Position numbers and translations under genes: made by a program. From assembly GCF_017306545.1 (NCBI RefSeq), contig NZ_JAFKID010000006.1, positions 1-64,000 on the forward strand: DNA of 64,000 bases, in the 5' to 3' direction. Positions 47,232 to 58,594 of the stretch are shown here, in pieces; position 1 is the stretch's first letter; each line of letters begins with the position of its first letter. Under the pieces are notes generated by a model, which saw only the letters and a list, made by a program, of their open reading frames with translations, searched no databases and was not told the origin of the DNA. This DNA comes from Mesorhizobium sp. (lineage in GTDB: Bacteria > Pseudomonadota > Alphaproteobacteria > Rhizobiales > Rhizobiaceae).

Positions 47232-47993
47232 ATGGCTATCCAGAAGTCCGGCTTGTCTGTTGGGGCACAGACGCGACCGGTTTCTTCTTTTGCCCGTAAC
47301 GTCATGGAACTGTTGGAAAAGGTCGAGTACCGGCGCTGCGAGAGCGGCGAGGACCTCGAGGCCGTCTACAGGCTGCGCTACGAGGCTTTCCACACCCACG
47401 GCCTGCTCGACACCATCGTCGAGCAGAAGCTGGTCGATCACCTGGACCAAGCCAGCAACTGCTATTGCTTCGGCGTTTTCATCGACGGCGAACTGGCGAG
47501 CACCGTCAGGGTTCACTACCTTTCGCACGAAACGCCCCGGGCGCCGATCATGACCGTGTTCGGCGACCGACTGCTGCCGCGCCTCGCTCGCGGCGAGACG
47601 TTCATCGATCCGAGCCGGCTGGCCATCGATCCGTCGCTTTCGGGTTCGATGCGGGCGCTGCCTTATGTGACGCTGCGGCTGGCCGTGGTCGCCAACACCT
47701 TCTTCGACGCCACGAGCTGCATTTCGATGATCCGGGGCGAGCATACGGCCTTCTACAACCGCATTTTCGGCTCCGTTCAGGTCGGCGATCCGCGGCTCTA
47801 TCCGCCCTTCACCATGCCGATCTATTTTTACGAATCCAATTGCAGCCGCAACATGGAGCCGACGCTCGAGCGCTTTCCCTTCTTCCGCTCGACGGCGCTG
47901 GAACGGCGCATGCTGTTCGCCAAGACGCCGCAGGGCGAACTTTCACCGCTCACCATCCTGCCGACGGCCAAATATTTCCTCGACGCTGCCTGA
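47232..47993 (+). CDS. LuxI/FeeM-like N-acyltransferase (putative N-acyl amino acid or acyl-HSL synthase)
   Basis: A 253-residue protein of the GNAT-like autoinducer-synthase/N-acyl amino acid synthase (FeeM) superfamily. The usual LuxI landmarks are recognisable: LRYEAF (Arg49, Phe53) for the first Arg-Phe pair, STVRVHY (Arg93), and IDPSRLAIDP (Asp126, Arg129), where LuxI has Glu-x-x-Arg. No luxR partner gene is nearby, so acyl-HSL making is only one possibility. ATG at 47232, with GCGAGGA upstream. A CtrA box lies 98 bp before. A small membrane-protein gene follows at 48110. Confidence 0.75.
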   Translation: MAIQKSGLSVGAQTRPVSSFARNVMELLEKVEYRRCESGEDLEAVYRLRYEAFHTHGLLDTIVEQKLVDHLDQASNCYCFGVFIDGELASTVRVHYLSHETPRAPIMTVFGDRLLPRLARGETFIDPSRLAIDPSLSGSMRALPYVTLRLAVVANTFFDATSCISMIRGEHTAFYNRIFGSVQVGDPRLYPPFTMPIYFYESNCSRNMEPTLERFPFFRSTALERRMLFAKTPQGELSPLTILPTAKYFLDAA

Positions 47994-48109
47994 ACACACG
48001 GCCATGGAGCCTTTTGCCGGCCGCGCCGTTATGGTGCGGCGGGCAGGTTCGGCGCCTGCCGCGTCAGTCGCTCGCCGGGATTCCGGCGGAACCTGAAAGG
48101 ATGCTCCCG

Positions 48110-48259
48110 ATGACCATGTCCACCATTGCGCTGACACCGCTGATCTCGCTGATCGCCGGCGTGCTCATCCTCGTCATGCCGCGGCTGCTTAACTACATCG
48201 TGGCGATCTATCTCATCATCGCCGGCCTGCTCGGCCTGTTCCCGCATCTCGCGGGATAA
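48110..48259 (+). CDS. DUF3096-type small membrane protein
   Basis: A 49-residue, almost wholly hydrophobic protein (MTMSTIALTPLISLIAGVLI... LLGLFPHLAG) with two predicted membrane segments. It fits the DUF3096 family of unknown function, common in Alphaproteobacteria. ATG at 48110; an in-frame ATG at 48101 is possible and has GAAAGG directly before. Confidence 0.7.
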   Translation: MTMSTIALTPLISLIAGVLILVMPRLLNYIVAIYLIIAGLLGLFPHLAG

Positions 48260-48392
48260 GTTGCGGCGCCCGGCAGGGCGATTCTTCAACTTTTCCTTGA
48301 TGGACTTGTGCGGCGGTGCGGCAACAGCGCCATTGCCCTCGGCGCGGCTTTTCGCTATCAGCGCAGAAAGCCGTTTTAGGAGGGGTATTTCC

Positions 48393-48620
48393 ATGGCAGA
48401 TCATACGCCGGCCGGACCGGTCGAACTGGGCGCCGACATGGACTATGCCGAGCACGACCGGACCTACCATGGTTTCGTGGCGCTGGCCAAATACGGCGCG
48501 CTCACCTGCGCGGCCATCCTCATCTCGATGGCGTTCGGCTTCTTCGCCGGCGGCGGCTTCTTCTCCTCTCTGATCCTGTTCGTCATCATCGTCGCGGTCG
48601 GCGGCTACCTGCTGCGCTAG
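48393..48620 (+). CDS. aa3-type cytochrome c oxidase subunit IV
   Basis: A 75-residue protein of the bacterial aa3 oxidase subunit IV family (PF07835): a polar front with DMDYAEHDRTYHGFVALAKY, then two hydrophobic runs ending AVGGYLLR. ATG at 48393, with TAGGAGG upstream. It precedes pntAA, a conserved arrangement in the order. The main oxidase genes are elsewhere. Confidence 0.85.
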   Translation: MADHTPAGPVELGADMDYAEHDRTYHGFVALAKYGALTCAAILISMAFGFFAGGGFFSSLILFVIIVAVGGYLLR

Positions 48621-48706
48621 ACCGTCGCCGACCTGTCTTCCGGATGCCGTCGCGTTGGCGGGCGGCACCGTGCCGAAAATAAAGTTCCAGCCGAAAGGAT
48701 TGCGCG

Positions 48707-49975
48707 GTGGGACAGACGGTTTTCATCCCTCGTGAGGTTGACCCGACGGAAGGCCGCGTCGCTGCCTCGCCGGACACGGTAAAGCGGCTCGCCGCCCTCG
48801 GCTTCGACGTGATCGTCGAAAAGGGCGCCGGCACCGCCTCGCGCATTCCCGACGAGGAATTCGCCAAGGCCGGCGCCGCGATCGGCAAGGCGGCCGACGC
48901 GGGCAAGGCCGACGTGGTGCTCAAGGTGCGCCGCCCGACCGACGCCGAACTGAAAGGCTATAAGAAGGGTGCCGCGGTGCTCGCCACCATGGACCCCTAC
49001 GGCAACGACGCAGCGGTCGCCGCCATGGCCAAGGCCGGCGTCACCGCCTTCGCCATGGAGTTCATGCCGCGCATCACCCGCGCGCAGGTGATGGACGTGC
49101 TGTCCTCGCAGGCCAACCTCGCCGGCTACCAGGCGGTGATCGATGCCGCCGCCGAATACGATCGCGCGCTGCCGATGATGATGACGGCGGCCGGCACCGT
49201 TCCGGCGGCGAAAACCTTCATCATGGGCGTCGGCGTCGCCGGCTTGCAAGCCATCGCCACGGCGCGCCGCCTCGGCGCCGTCGTTACCGCAACGGACGTG
49301 CGTCCGGCGGTGAAGGAGCAGGTGCAGTCGCTCGGAGCGAAATTCCTCGCCGTCGAGGACGAGGAGTTCAAGGCGGCCGAGACGGCGGGCGGCTATGCCA
49401 AGGAAATGTCCAAGGAATACCAGGCCAAGCAGGCTGCGCTCACGGCCGACCACATCGCCAAGCAGGACATCGTCATCACCACGGCGCTGATTCCCGGCCG
49501 CCCGGCGCCGAAGCTGGTGTCGGCCGCCATGGTCGCCTCGATGAAGCCGGGCTCGGTGATCATCGACCTCGCCGTCGAACGCGGCGGCAACGTCGAGGGC
49601 GCGGTTCCGGGCAAGGTCGTGACCACTGCCAACGGCGTCAAGATCGTCGGCCATCTCAACGTTGCGGGCCGCATCGCCGCGTCCGCATCGCTGCTCTACG
49701 CGAAAAACCTGTTCGCCTTCCTCGAAACGATGGTGGACAAGGCCTCGAAAAGCCTCGCCGTCAACCGCGACGACGAACTGGTCAAGGCGACCATGCTGAC
49801 CGACGGCGGCAAGGTCGTGCATCCGAATTTCGCCAAGGCGGCCGAATCCTACCAGGAGCCGGCGGCCGTTCCGGCCAGGACGATGGTGGCCGACGCGTCC
49901 GCCACGCCCAAGAAGCCTGCCGCGAAGAAGCCGGCGGCGGCGAAAAAGTCTTCAACCGGTAAGGGGACCGCGTGA
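48707..49975 (+). CDS. pntAA: NAD(P) transhydrogenase alpha subunit, soluble part (PntAA)
   Basis: A 422-residue NAD(H)-binding subunit (dI) of the proton-pumping transhydrogenase: [60 protein letters not shown] (Rossmann) and [20 protein letters not shown]. Proton import drives transfer of hydride from NADH to NADP. Start: GTG at 48707, AAAGGA 7 bp before. The last ~45 residues are an added low-complexity Lys/Ala/Pro tail ([13 protein letters not shown]) not part of the domain. The alpha chain is split, with pntAB next. Confidence 0.95.
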   Translation: MGQTVFIPREVDPTEGRVAASPDTVKRLAALGFDVIVEKGAGTASRIPDEEFAKAGAAIGKAADAGKADVVLKVRRPTDAELKGYKKGAAVLATMDPYGNDAAVAAMAKAGVTAFAMEFMPRITRAQVMDVLSSQANLAGYQAVIDAAAEYDRALPMMMTAAGTVPAAKTFIMGVGVAGLQAIATARRLGAVVTATDVRPAVKEQVQSLGAKFLAVEDEEFKAAETAGGYAKEMSKEYQAKQAALTADHIAKQDIVITTALIPGRPAPKLVSAAMVASMKPGSVIIDLAVERGGNVEGAVPGKVVTTANGVKIVGHLNVAGRIAASASLLYAKNLFAFLETMVDKASKSLAVNRDDELVKATMLTDGGKVVHPNFAKAAESYQEPAAVPARTMVADASATPKKPAAKKPAAAKKSSTGKGTA

Positions 49976-50400
49976 TGGACGCCCTTCAGAAAGCCCTCGA
50001 CCAGCTCGACCAGGCGAGCGCCGCGGTACGGCTCGCCGTGCAGGACCTCGCCCATGCGCCGGGCGGCGCGGCCGATGCGGCCGGTGCTGCAGCGCATACG
50101 CTGTCGGGCGGTGCCATCGACCCCTTCGTCTTCCGCTTCGCCATCTTCGTGCTGGCGATCTTCGTCGGCTACTACGTCGTGTGGTCGGTGACGCCGGCGC
50201 TGCACACGCCGCTGATGGCCGTCACCAACGCCATTTCCTCGGTCATCGTGGTGGGCGCGCTGCTGGCCGTCGGCGCCTCGGCAGCTGGGGCTGCGACCGG
50301 CTTCGGCTTCGTCGCGCTGTGCCTCGTCTCGGTCAACATCTTCGGCGGCTTCCTGGTGACGCAGCGCATGCTCGCCATGTACAAGAAGAAGGACAAGTGA
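49975..50400 (+). CDS. pntAB: NAD(P) transhydrogenase alpha subunit, membrane part (PntAB)
   Basis: A 141-residue protein: a soluble N-terminal ~45 residues, then four membrane segments ([37 protein letters not shown]). Together with PntB it forms the dII proton channel. The ATG shares its A with the pntAA stop (TGATG); a GTG one codon earlier overlaps by 4 bp and is an alternative. Confidence 0.93.
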   Translation: MDALQKALDQLDQASAAVRLAVQDLAHAPGGAADAAGAAAHTLSGGAIDPFVFRFAIFVLAIFVGYYVVWSVTPALHTPLMAVTNAISSVIVVGALLAVGASAAGAATGFGFVALCLVSVNIFGGFLVTQRMLAMYKKKDK

Positions 50401-50401
50401 C

Positions 50402-51802
50402 GTGAACGTCAATCTCGCTTCCTTCCTCTATCTCGTCTCCGGCATCCTGTTCATCCTGGCGCTGCGCGGCCTGTCGCATCCGACGACCAGCCGCCAGGGC
50501 AACATTTACGGCATGATCGGCATGGCGATCGCCATCGTCACCACGCTGGCCCTGGCGCTGCCTTCGGCCGGCGGCTTCGGCCTGATCGTGCTGGGGCTCG
50601 CCATCGGCGGTGGCGTCGGCGCGGTCATCGCGCGCCGCATCGCCATGACGGCGATGCCGCAACTGATCGCCGCCTTCCACTCCCTTGTCGGCCTCGCCGC
50701 CGTCATGGTGGCGGCCGGCGCCATCTATGCACCGCACAGCTTCGGCATCGGCGAGATCGGCTCCATCCACGCACAGGCGCTGGTGGAAATGTCGCTCGGC
50801 GTCGCCATCGGCGCCATCACTTTCACCGGCTCGGTCATCGCCTTCCTGAAGCTGGATGGGCGCATGTCGGGCAAGCCGATCATGCTGCCGGCCCGCCATC
50901 TCATCAACCTCGCGCTGGGTGCTGCGCTCATCGTCCTCATTGTGATGCTGGTCGGCACAGAATCGAAGTTCGTCTTCTGGCTGATCGTCGCGGCCTCGCT
51001 GGTGCTCGGCGTGCTGCTCATCGTGCCGATCGGCGGCGCCGACATGCCCGTCGTCATCTCGATGCTCAATTCCTATTCCGGCTGGGCGGCGGCCGCGCTC
51101 GGCTTTACGCTGGGCAACCTGGCGCTCATCATCACCGGCGCGCTGGTGGGCTCTAGCGGAGCGATCCTGTCCTACATCATGTGCAAGGGCATGAACCGCT
51201 CCTTCATCTCCGTCATCCTCGGCGGCTTCGGCGGCGACACCGCGGCGGCCAGCGCCGACGACGGCATCGAGCGCACCGTCAAGCAGGGCTCGGCGGACGA
51301 CGCCGCCTACCTGATGATGAACGCGCAGAAGGTCATCATCGTGCCCGGCTACGGCATGGCGGTGGCGCAGGCCCAGCACGCGCTGCGCGAAATGGCCGAC
51401 AAGCTCAAGGCCAACGGCGTCGAAGTGAAGTACGCCATCCATCCGGTCGCCGGCCGCATGCCGGGCCACATGAACGTGCTTCTGGCCGAGGCCAACGTGC
51501 CTTACGACGAGGTGTTCGAGCTGGAGGACATCAACTCCGAGTTCGCGCAGGCCGACGTCGCCTATGTCATCGGCGCCAACGACGTCACCAACCCGTCCGC
51601 GCGCGACGACAAGTCCTCGCCGATCTACGGCATGCCGATCCTCGAGGTCGACAAGGCGCGCACCTGCCTGTTCGTCAAGCGCTCGCTCGGCTCCGGTTAC
51701 GCCGGCATCGACAACACGCTGTTCTACAAGGACGGCACCATGATGCTGCTTGGCGACGCCAAGAAGATGACCGAGGAAATCGTCAAGGCGATGGACCACT
51801 GA
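50402..51802 (+). CDS. pntB: NAD(P) transhydrogenase beta subunit
   Basis: A 466-residue protein: nine or so membrane helices (domain II, e.g. YGMIGMAIAIVTTLALALPS), then the NADP-binding domain III with VIIVPGYGMAVAQAQHAL, VKYAIHPVAGRMPGHMNVLL, YVIGANDVTNPSARDD and SLGSGYAGIDN. GTG start at 50402, one base after the pntAB stop. A strong terminator follows at 51834. Confidence 0.96.
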   Translation: MNVNLASFLYLVSGILFILALRGLSHPTTSRQGNIYGMIGMAIAIVTTLALALPSAGGFGLIVLGLAIGGGVGAVIARRIAMTAMPQLIAAFHSLVGLAAVMVAAGAIYAPHSFGIGEIGSIHAQALVEMSLGVAIGAITFTGSVIAFLKLDGRMSGKPIMLPARHLINLALGAALIVLIVMLVGTESKFVFWLIVAASLVLGVLLIVPIGGADMPVVISMLNSYSGWAAAALGFTLGNLALIITGALVGSSGAILSYIMCKGMNRSFISVILGGFGGDTAAASADDGIERTVKQGSADDAAYLMMNAQKVIIVPGYGMAVAQAQHALREMADKLKANGVEVKYAIHPVAGRMPGHMNVLLAEANVPYDEVFELEDINSEFAQADVAYVIGANDVTNPSARDDKSSPIYGMPILEVDKARTCLFVKRSLGSGYAGIDNTLFYKDGTMMLLGDAKKMTEEIVKAMDH

Positions 51803-51833
51803 TCGCCGGATCATCTCCAATCGAACGCATGAG

Positions 51834-51860
51834 AAAGCCCGGTCAAGTGCCGGGCTTTTT
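51834..51860 (+). terminator. rho-independent terminator of the pnt operon
   Basis: AAAGCCCGG (51834-51842) pairs with CCGGGCTTT (51850-51858) around a 7-base loop and runs into TTTTT. It lies ~30 bp after the pntB stop. Confidence 0.9.
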
Positions 51861-51872
51861 GCTGGCCTGTTG

Positions 51873-51975
51873 GAGCATTTCCAGCAGAAGTGTGAAACGG
51901 TTTTGCGTCCGGAAATGCGCCCAAATCAAAGAGATAGAGCGGTGCCGACGACTCCGTTCAAACAGGAACCGCTCT
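51873..51975. repeat. dispersed ~100-bp repeat, family C copy 1
   Basis: Begins GAGCATTTCCAGCAGAAGTG, continues TGAAACGGTTTTGCGTCCGG and ends GGAACCGCTCT. A second copy at 58595-58696 is nearly identical for the first ~65 bp. Terminal parts are inversely related (GAGC.../...GCTC). The last bases overlap the stop codon of the small minus-strand gene at 51974. Confidence 0.88.
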
Positions 51976-52051
51976 AGCGCCAGAACAGCAGGATCAGGAT
52001 GACGATCGGGATTGGAATGCCGAGCAACCACAACAGGATACCGCGACCCAT
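51974..52051 (-). CDS. 25-residue single-span membrane peptide
   Basis: The minus strand reads MGRGILLWLLGIPIPIVILI LLFWR, then TAG: a basic start and one hydrophobic span. GGAGG lies 6 bp before the ATG (52049-52051). Peptides like this are common but poorly annotated in Rhizobiales. The stop codon lies in the last bases of the family C repeat at 51873, so the repeat defines its end. Confidence 0.6.
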   Translation of the reverse strand: MGRGILLWLLGIPIPIVILILLFWR

Positions 52052-52162
52052 GAAATCCTCCGCCTTTTGACATTGTTCGTGCAGGACAATGCCCGGAGGC
52101 GACTTCCGTTCCTTTCCGGCGACGGCTTTCCGCCGGCGCCGCTTTGCATCAGGACCTCCGGC

Positions 52163-53299
52163 TCAGCCGCAGAAATCGAGCGCCGTGTCGGTCAGGATGT
52201 CGGCCAGCCGGTTGACCGAATCCACCGTCGCCCATTCGCTCGCCGCATGTGCGCCGCCGCCGTCGGCGCCGAACATGACGCAGGACATGCCTGCTTCCTG
52301 CAAGATGGCGCAGTCGGTCCAGAACGGCTCGCCGCGCCGCGCCGGCGGATGGCCGAGGTTGCGTGTCGCCGCCGCGTCGAGCGCTTTCACGATCGCGGCG
52401 CTTTCCGGCTCCTCGAAGGGCGAGCGCGCCAGCCCCTGTTTCAGCGCCGCCTTGAAATCGGGATCGGCGCGGGAAACGGCGTCGAGCAGCGCCTGCAACT
52501 CGGCGCGCACGCTTTCCGGCGTCTCGCCGGGCACCGTGCGCCGCTCCAATGAAATGCGGCACACGGCCGGATAGCTCGACACCTCCTCGCCGCCTGAAAT
52601 CAGCGAGGCGTGGACCGAGCCGGATTTCAGCCTTGCATGCGTCGGCTTCGCCAGAAGGTCGCGCCCGTAGTCCTCCAGTGCGGTCAGGAAGCGGCCTGCC
52701 TTGGCGATGGCGTCGATGCCGAGTTCCGGCCGCGAGCCATGCGCGGCGCGGCCCTGCACGGTCACGTCGAACCAGACGAAGCCCTTGTGGGCGATGGTGA
52801 GTTCCAGATGGCTGGGCTCGGTGACGATGGCCGCATCCGCCTTGAAGCGCAGCACGACCTGCTCGGTGCCGAAGGAGGCGTATTCCTCGTCGGCCACGCA
52901 GGCGACGAGAATGTCGCCGCGCACGCCCTTCGCTTTCGCCCGCGCCGCCGCCACCATCATCGCGGCGACGCCGCTCTTCATGTCAAAGGAACCGCGGCCG
53001 AAAAGCTTGCCGTCGCGGATCACCGGCGAAAGCGCGTCGCCGTCATAGGAGGCGGTTGAGACGGTGTCGATATGGCCGTTGAACATCAGCGAGCGGCCGC
53101 CTCCGGACCCGCGCGCGATGCCGACGATGGAAGGGCGCCCGGCCACCTCCTCAACGCGATGCACCTCGAAGCCGCGCGCCGCCAGCCAGTCGGCGCAAAA
53201 GGCCGCGACCTCGGCTTCGCCGGCGCCGCCGGGCACAAGGTCGGGATTGACCGAATCGATCGAGACGAGGCTTTTCAGGAGTTCGACGGGATCGTCCAT
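52163..53299 (-). CDS. M20-family metallohydrolase (ArgE/DapE/YgeY-like)
   Basis: A 378-residue di-zinc deacylase: FNGHIDTVS (metal His and Asp), GRGSFDMKSGVAAMMVAA (bridging Asp), VADEEYASFGTEQVVL (catalytic and metal Glu) and a lid domain with GRAAHGSRPELGIDAIAKAG. Annotated commonly as acetylornithine deacetylase-like. The ATG at 53297-53299 lies 2 bp after the dpaL stop, so the pair is one operon (dpaL first). Partnership with dpaL recalls ygeY-ygeX of E. coli. The true substrate is unknown. Confidence 0.87.
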   Translation of the reverse strand: MDDPVELLKSLVSIDSVNPDLVPGGAGEAEVAAFCADWLAARGFEVHRVEEVAGRPSIVGIARGSGGGRSLMFNGHIDTVSTASYDGDALSPVIRDGKLFGRGSFDMKSGVAAMMVAAARAKAKGVRGDILVACVADEEYASFGTEQVVLRFKADAAIVTEPSHLELTIAHKGFVWFDVTVQGRAAHGSRPELGIDAIAKAGRFLTALEDYGRDLLAKPTHARLKSGSVHASLISGGEEVSSYPAVCRISLERRTVPGETPESVRAELQALLDAVSRADPDFKAALKQGLARSPFEEPESAAIVKALDAAATRNLGHPPARRGEPFWTDCAILQEAGMSCVMFGADGGGAHAASEWATVDSVNRLADILTDTALDFCG

Positions 53300-53301
53300 A
53301 T

Positions 53302-54486
53302 CTATCGTCCTTCGACTTCTTGCGGCGTCTTGCCGACGATCGCGGCGTAGATGGCCGCGTCGGTGGCGCCTTCGCTGTTGATGACAAGGATGCGGGAAGC
53401 CTTGCCGAGCCCGAGGTGCGCGCGCGCCGCCAGATCGTTCAGGCATTGCAAAGCGCCGGCGAGCCCGGTGCAGCCGCTTTCGCCGGCGACGATCGCCGTA
53501 TCGCCGGGCAGGGGATTTGCCAGCAGGCGCATCGCCGTCACGGCTTCGTCCTCGGCCAGCGTGACGTAGCCGTCCGCGAGGTGGTGCAGCACTTCCCACG
53601 CCAGCGGCGAGGGGGTGGCGCATTCCAGCATCGCCATCACCGTCGCCTCGCCGTGCGGGATCGTCACCGCATGGCCGGCTTCGGCGCTGGCATAGAGGCA
53701 GGCGGCGCGCGCCGGCTCCACCACGACGATCTTCGGCGCCTCGGCGCCGAGCCGCTGCTGCGCATAGGCCGCGACGGCGGCGGCGATGCCGCCGACGCCG
53801 GCCTGCACGAAGATATGCGTCGGCGGTGTGTCCAGCGCGTCGAGCGCCTCGCCGATGGTGGCGGTGTAGCCCTGCATGACGGTGAGCGGGATGGCCTCAT
53901 AGCCGTCCCAGGCGGTGTCGGAAACGACTGTCCAGCCTTCGCGCGCCGCCGTTTCGGCGGCGATGCGGATGGAATCGTCGTAGGAGCCGTCGACGCGGTT
54001 GATCGTCGCGCCGAACGCCGCCATCGCCGCCGCACGCGCTTCGGAGACCCCCTTGTGGATGAAGATCTGGCAGGCAGCCCCGGTAAGCTCGGCGCCCCAG
54101 GCGACGGAGCGGCCATGGTTGCCGTCGGTGGCGCAGGCGAAGGTCATGTGAGCCGCGAGCCCCCGCACGTCAGGCGCGGTCAGGTCGGCGAAGGCGAGCG
54201 GCCGGCCGAGCCTGGCTTCGGCCTGTTGCAGCACCAGCGAGGCCACCGCATAGGCGCCGCCGAGTGCCTTGAAGCTGGTGAGGTGGAACCGCTTGCCCTC
54301 GTCCTTGACATGGAGCGCCGCCATGCCTTGCGCGGACGCCATCGCCGGCAGCGCGACCAGCGGCGTCGGCCTGTGCTCAGGTTGGCTTTCGAGGAAGGCG
54401 CCGATCTTCGCGCGGCCATCCGCACCAAGCGCTGCCATGACATGCGGTCGCGGCGGCGGACCCATCTTGATTGTCGGCAAAAACAT
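53302..54486 (-). CDS. dpaL: diaminopropionate ammonia-lyase
   Basis: A 394-residue PLP enzyme that converts 2,3-diaminopropionate to pyruvate and ammonia. Seen: HLTSFKALGGAYAVASLVLQ with the Schiff-base Lys, ACATDGNHGRSVAWGAELTG (phosphate/carboxylate loop), TAWDGYEAIPLTVMQGYTA and VAGESGCTGLAGAL. The ATG at 54484-54486 is chosen because AAGGAG sits 6 bp before it; the earlier ATG at 54492 would abut the site. Divergent from an Lrp-type regulator (119 bp between). Confidence 0.9.
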   Translation of the reverse strand: MFLPTIKMGPPPRPHVMAALGADGRAKIGAFLESQPEHRPTPLVALPAMASAQGMAALHVKDEGKRFHLTSFKALGGAYAVASLVLQQAEARLGRPLAFADLTAPDVRGLAAHMTFACATDGNHGRSVAWGAELTGAACQIFIHKGVSEARAAAMAAFGATINRVDGSYDDSIRIAAETAAREGWTVVSDTAWDGYEAIPLTVMQGYTATIGEALDALDTPPTHIFVQAGVGGIAAAVAAYAQQRLGAEAPKIVVVEPARAACLYASAEAGHAVTIPHGEATVMAMLECATPSPLAWEVLHHLADGYVTLAEDEAVTAMRLLANPLPGDTAIVAGESGCTGLAGALQCLNDLAARAHLGLGKASRILVINSEGATDAAIYAAIVGKTPQEVEGR

Positions 54487-54605
54487 CGGCATCTCCTTAG
54501 AATGCGGAACAATAATCTCTGCGGTGCAGGATTTTCGTGCTGAATTTATCGATTGGTGGGACAAATATGCGAAGATGGGCGTAAGTCGGCACGAAAGGCC
54601 CGCCC

Positions 54606-55073
54606 ATGGAACTCGACGCATTCGACCGCCGCATCCTGACCCTGCTGCAAAAGGACAACCACATGCCGCAGCGCGACATCGCTGAGGCGGTCGGCCTATC
54701 GTCGTCGGCGGTCAACCGCCGTATTGCCGCGCTGGAGGCCGCCGGCGTCATCCGGGCCAATGTGGCGGTGGTCGATCCCGCCAAGGTCGGACGGCCGATC
54801 AGCATCATCGTCGAGGTGGCGGTGGAGAGCGAGCGGCTGGACCTGCTCGATCAGGTGCGGCGGCGCTTCGAGCAGAGCGCGGCCGTGCAGCAGGTCTATT
54901 ACGTCACCGGCGACGTCGATTTCGTCCTCGTCGTCACCGTCGCCGACATGGCCGAATACGAACGCCTGACGCGCGACCTGTTCTTCGCCGAGGGCAATGT
55001 GAAGAGTTTTCGTACGCTGGTCGCGATGGGCCGCTCGAAAGTGTCGCTGGCGGTGCGGACGGAGGCGGGGTGA
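54606..55073 (+). CDS. Lrp/AsnC-family transcriptional regulator
   Basis: A 155-residue protein with the N-terminal AsnC helix-turn-helix (DAFDRRILTLLQKDNHMPQR DIAEAV...SSSAVNRRIAALE) and the RAM ligand domain (YYVTGDVDFVLVVTVADMAEY). Divergently placed beside dpaL, so it is the probable regulator of dpaL-M20, with an amino acid such as diaminopropionate as effector. The 119-bp gap is A/T-rich near 54533-54572, fitting an Lrp site, but no clear dyad was found. Confidence 0.9.
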   Translation: MELDAFDRRILTLLQKDNHMPQRDIAEAVGLSSSAVNRRIAALEAAGVIRANVAVVDPAKVGRPISIIVEVAVESERLDLLDQVRRRFEQSAAVQQVYYVTGDVDFVLVVTVADMAEYERLTRDLFFAEGNVKSFRTLVAMGRSKVSLAVRTEAG

Positions 55074-55094
55074 AAAGGCGGCTTCCAAGGCGGT

Positions 55095-55291
55095 GGACCC
55101 CCACCCCTAACCCCTCCCCTCAAGGGGGAGGGGGACTTCGGGGCATTGCCACGCCACGCCGACGCAGACAATTTTGAACGAAACGGCGGCGTCGGCGTCT
55201 CCCTCCCCCTTGAGGGGAGGGAACAAGGGTGGGGGTACTGCGCCATATGCGATAGCCCTCCCCCTTGCGGGGAGGGGACAGGGGTGGGGGT
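55095..55291. repeat. palindromic G/C-rich intergenic repeat, family B copy 2 (one and a half units)
   Basis: 55095-55236 has CACCCCTAACCCCTCCCCTC at the left and CCCTTGAGGGGAGGGAACAA GGGTGGGGG at the right; 55255-55291 is a further half (CCCTCCCCCTTGCGGGGAGG). The interior GACGGCG-like stretch (GAACGAAACGGCGGCGTCGG CGTC) is shared with copy 3 at 60565. It fills the Lrp-gyrB gap. Confidence 0.87.
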
Positions 55292-55318
55292 GCGTCGCCG
55301 GTAAGGGGACGACGCCCC

Positions 55319-57901
<2,583 letters not shown>

Positions 57902-57995
57902 TTAACGGTCGTTCCCCGGCTTTTCCAAAGCCTGTTGGCTGGGCTTCGGCGGAACATGACGCCCGGTGGACGGCACCGGCGGCGAAAGGAGCAGG

Positions 57996-58568
57996 CTAGG
58001 CGGCCTGCCGCATCGGCTTCAGCGCCTCGCTCCAGTGGTAGAGCTCGTTCAGCATCGTCGTCGCGCTGGCGGTGACCTGCTCACTCGGGGCGAAATTGCC
58101 CTGCTTGTCGAGATGCGCGGCATAGGTCGGCAACGCCACGGCCTCGGGGATCGGCATGACCTTGACCGTGGTGAGCAGCGGCTTCAGCGCCTGCACGGCG
58201 CGCATGCCGCCAGAAACCCCGCCATAGCTCAGGAAGCCGGCCGGCTTGTAGTTCCATTCGCGCGCCAGGTAGTCCACCGCGTTCACGATCGCCGGTGCGG
58301 CGAAGTAGTTGTATTCGGGCGTCACGAAGACGAAGGCGTCGGCGCCGTCGACCATTCTCGCCCACGATTTGGTGTGCGTCTTCTCGTACATGCCGAGGCG
58401 CGGATGGTGCGGCTCGTCGAGCAGCGGCAGGTCGAAAGCGGCGAGGTCGGCCATCACCGGCTCGAACTTGCCGTGCTCGCGCGCAAAGGCTTCCAGCCAT
58501 TCGGCAAAGACCGGGCCGACGCGGCCGGGACGGGTAGAGCCGACGACGACGGCGAGACGGTGTTTCAA
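57996..58568 (-). CDS. NADPH-dependent FMN reductase-like flavoprotein
   Basis: A 190-residue flavodoxin-fold reductase: LAVVVGSTRPGRVGPVFAEW (FMN phosphate loop), FDLPLLDEPHHP, FVFVTPEYNYFAAPAIVNAV and FLSYGGVSGGMRAVQAL. It belongs to the NADPH:FMN/quinone reductase group. The start is a TTG at 58566-58568, set by AGGAG 7 bp upstream and matching the family N-terminus (MKHRLAVVVGSTRPG). No ATG fits. The family C repeat begins 26 bp upstream. Confidence 0.87.
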   Translation of the reverse strand: MKHRLAVVVGSTRPGRVGPVFAEWLEAFAREHGKFEPVMADLAAFDLPLLDEPHHPRLGMYEKTHTKSWARMVDGADAFVFVTPEYNYFAAPAIVNAVDYLAREWNYKPAGFLSYGGVSGGMRAVQALKPLLTTVKVMPIPEAVALPTYAAHLDKQGNFAPSEQVTASATTMLNELYHWSEALKPMRQAA

Positions 58569-58594
58569 GGCGGTTCTCCTGGCGGTTTCCGCAA

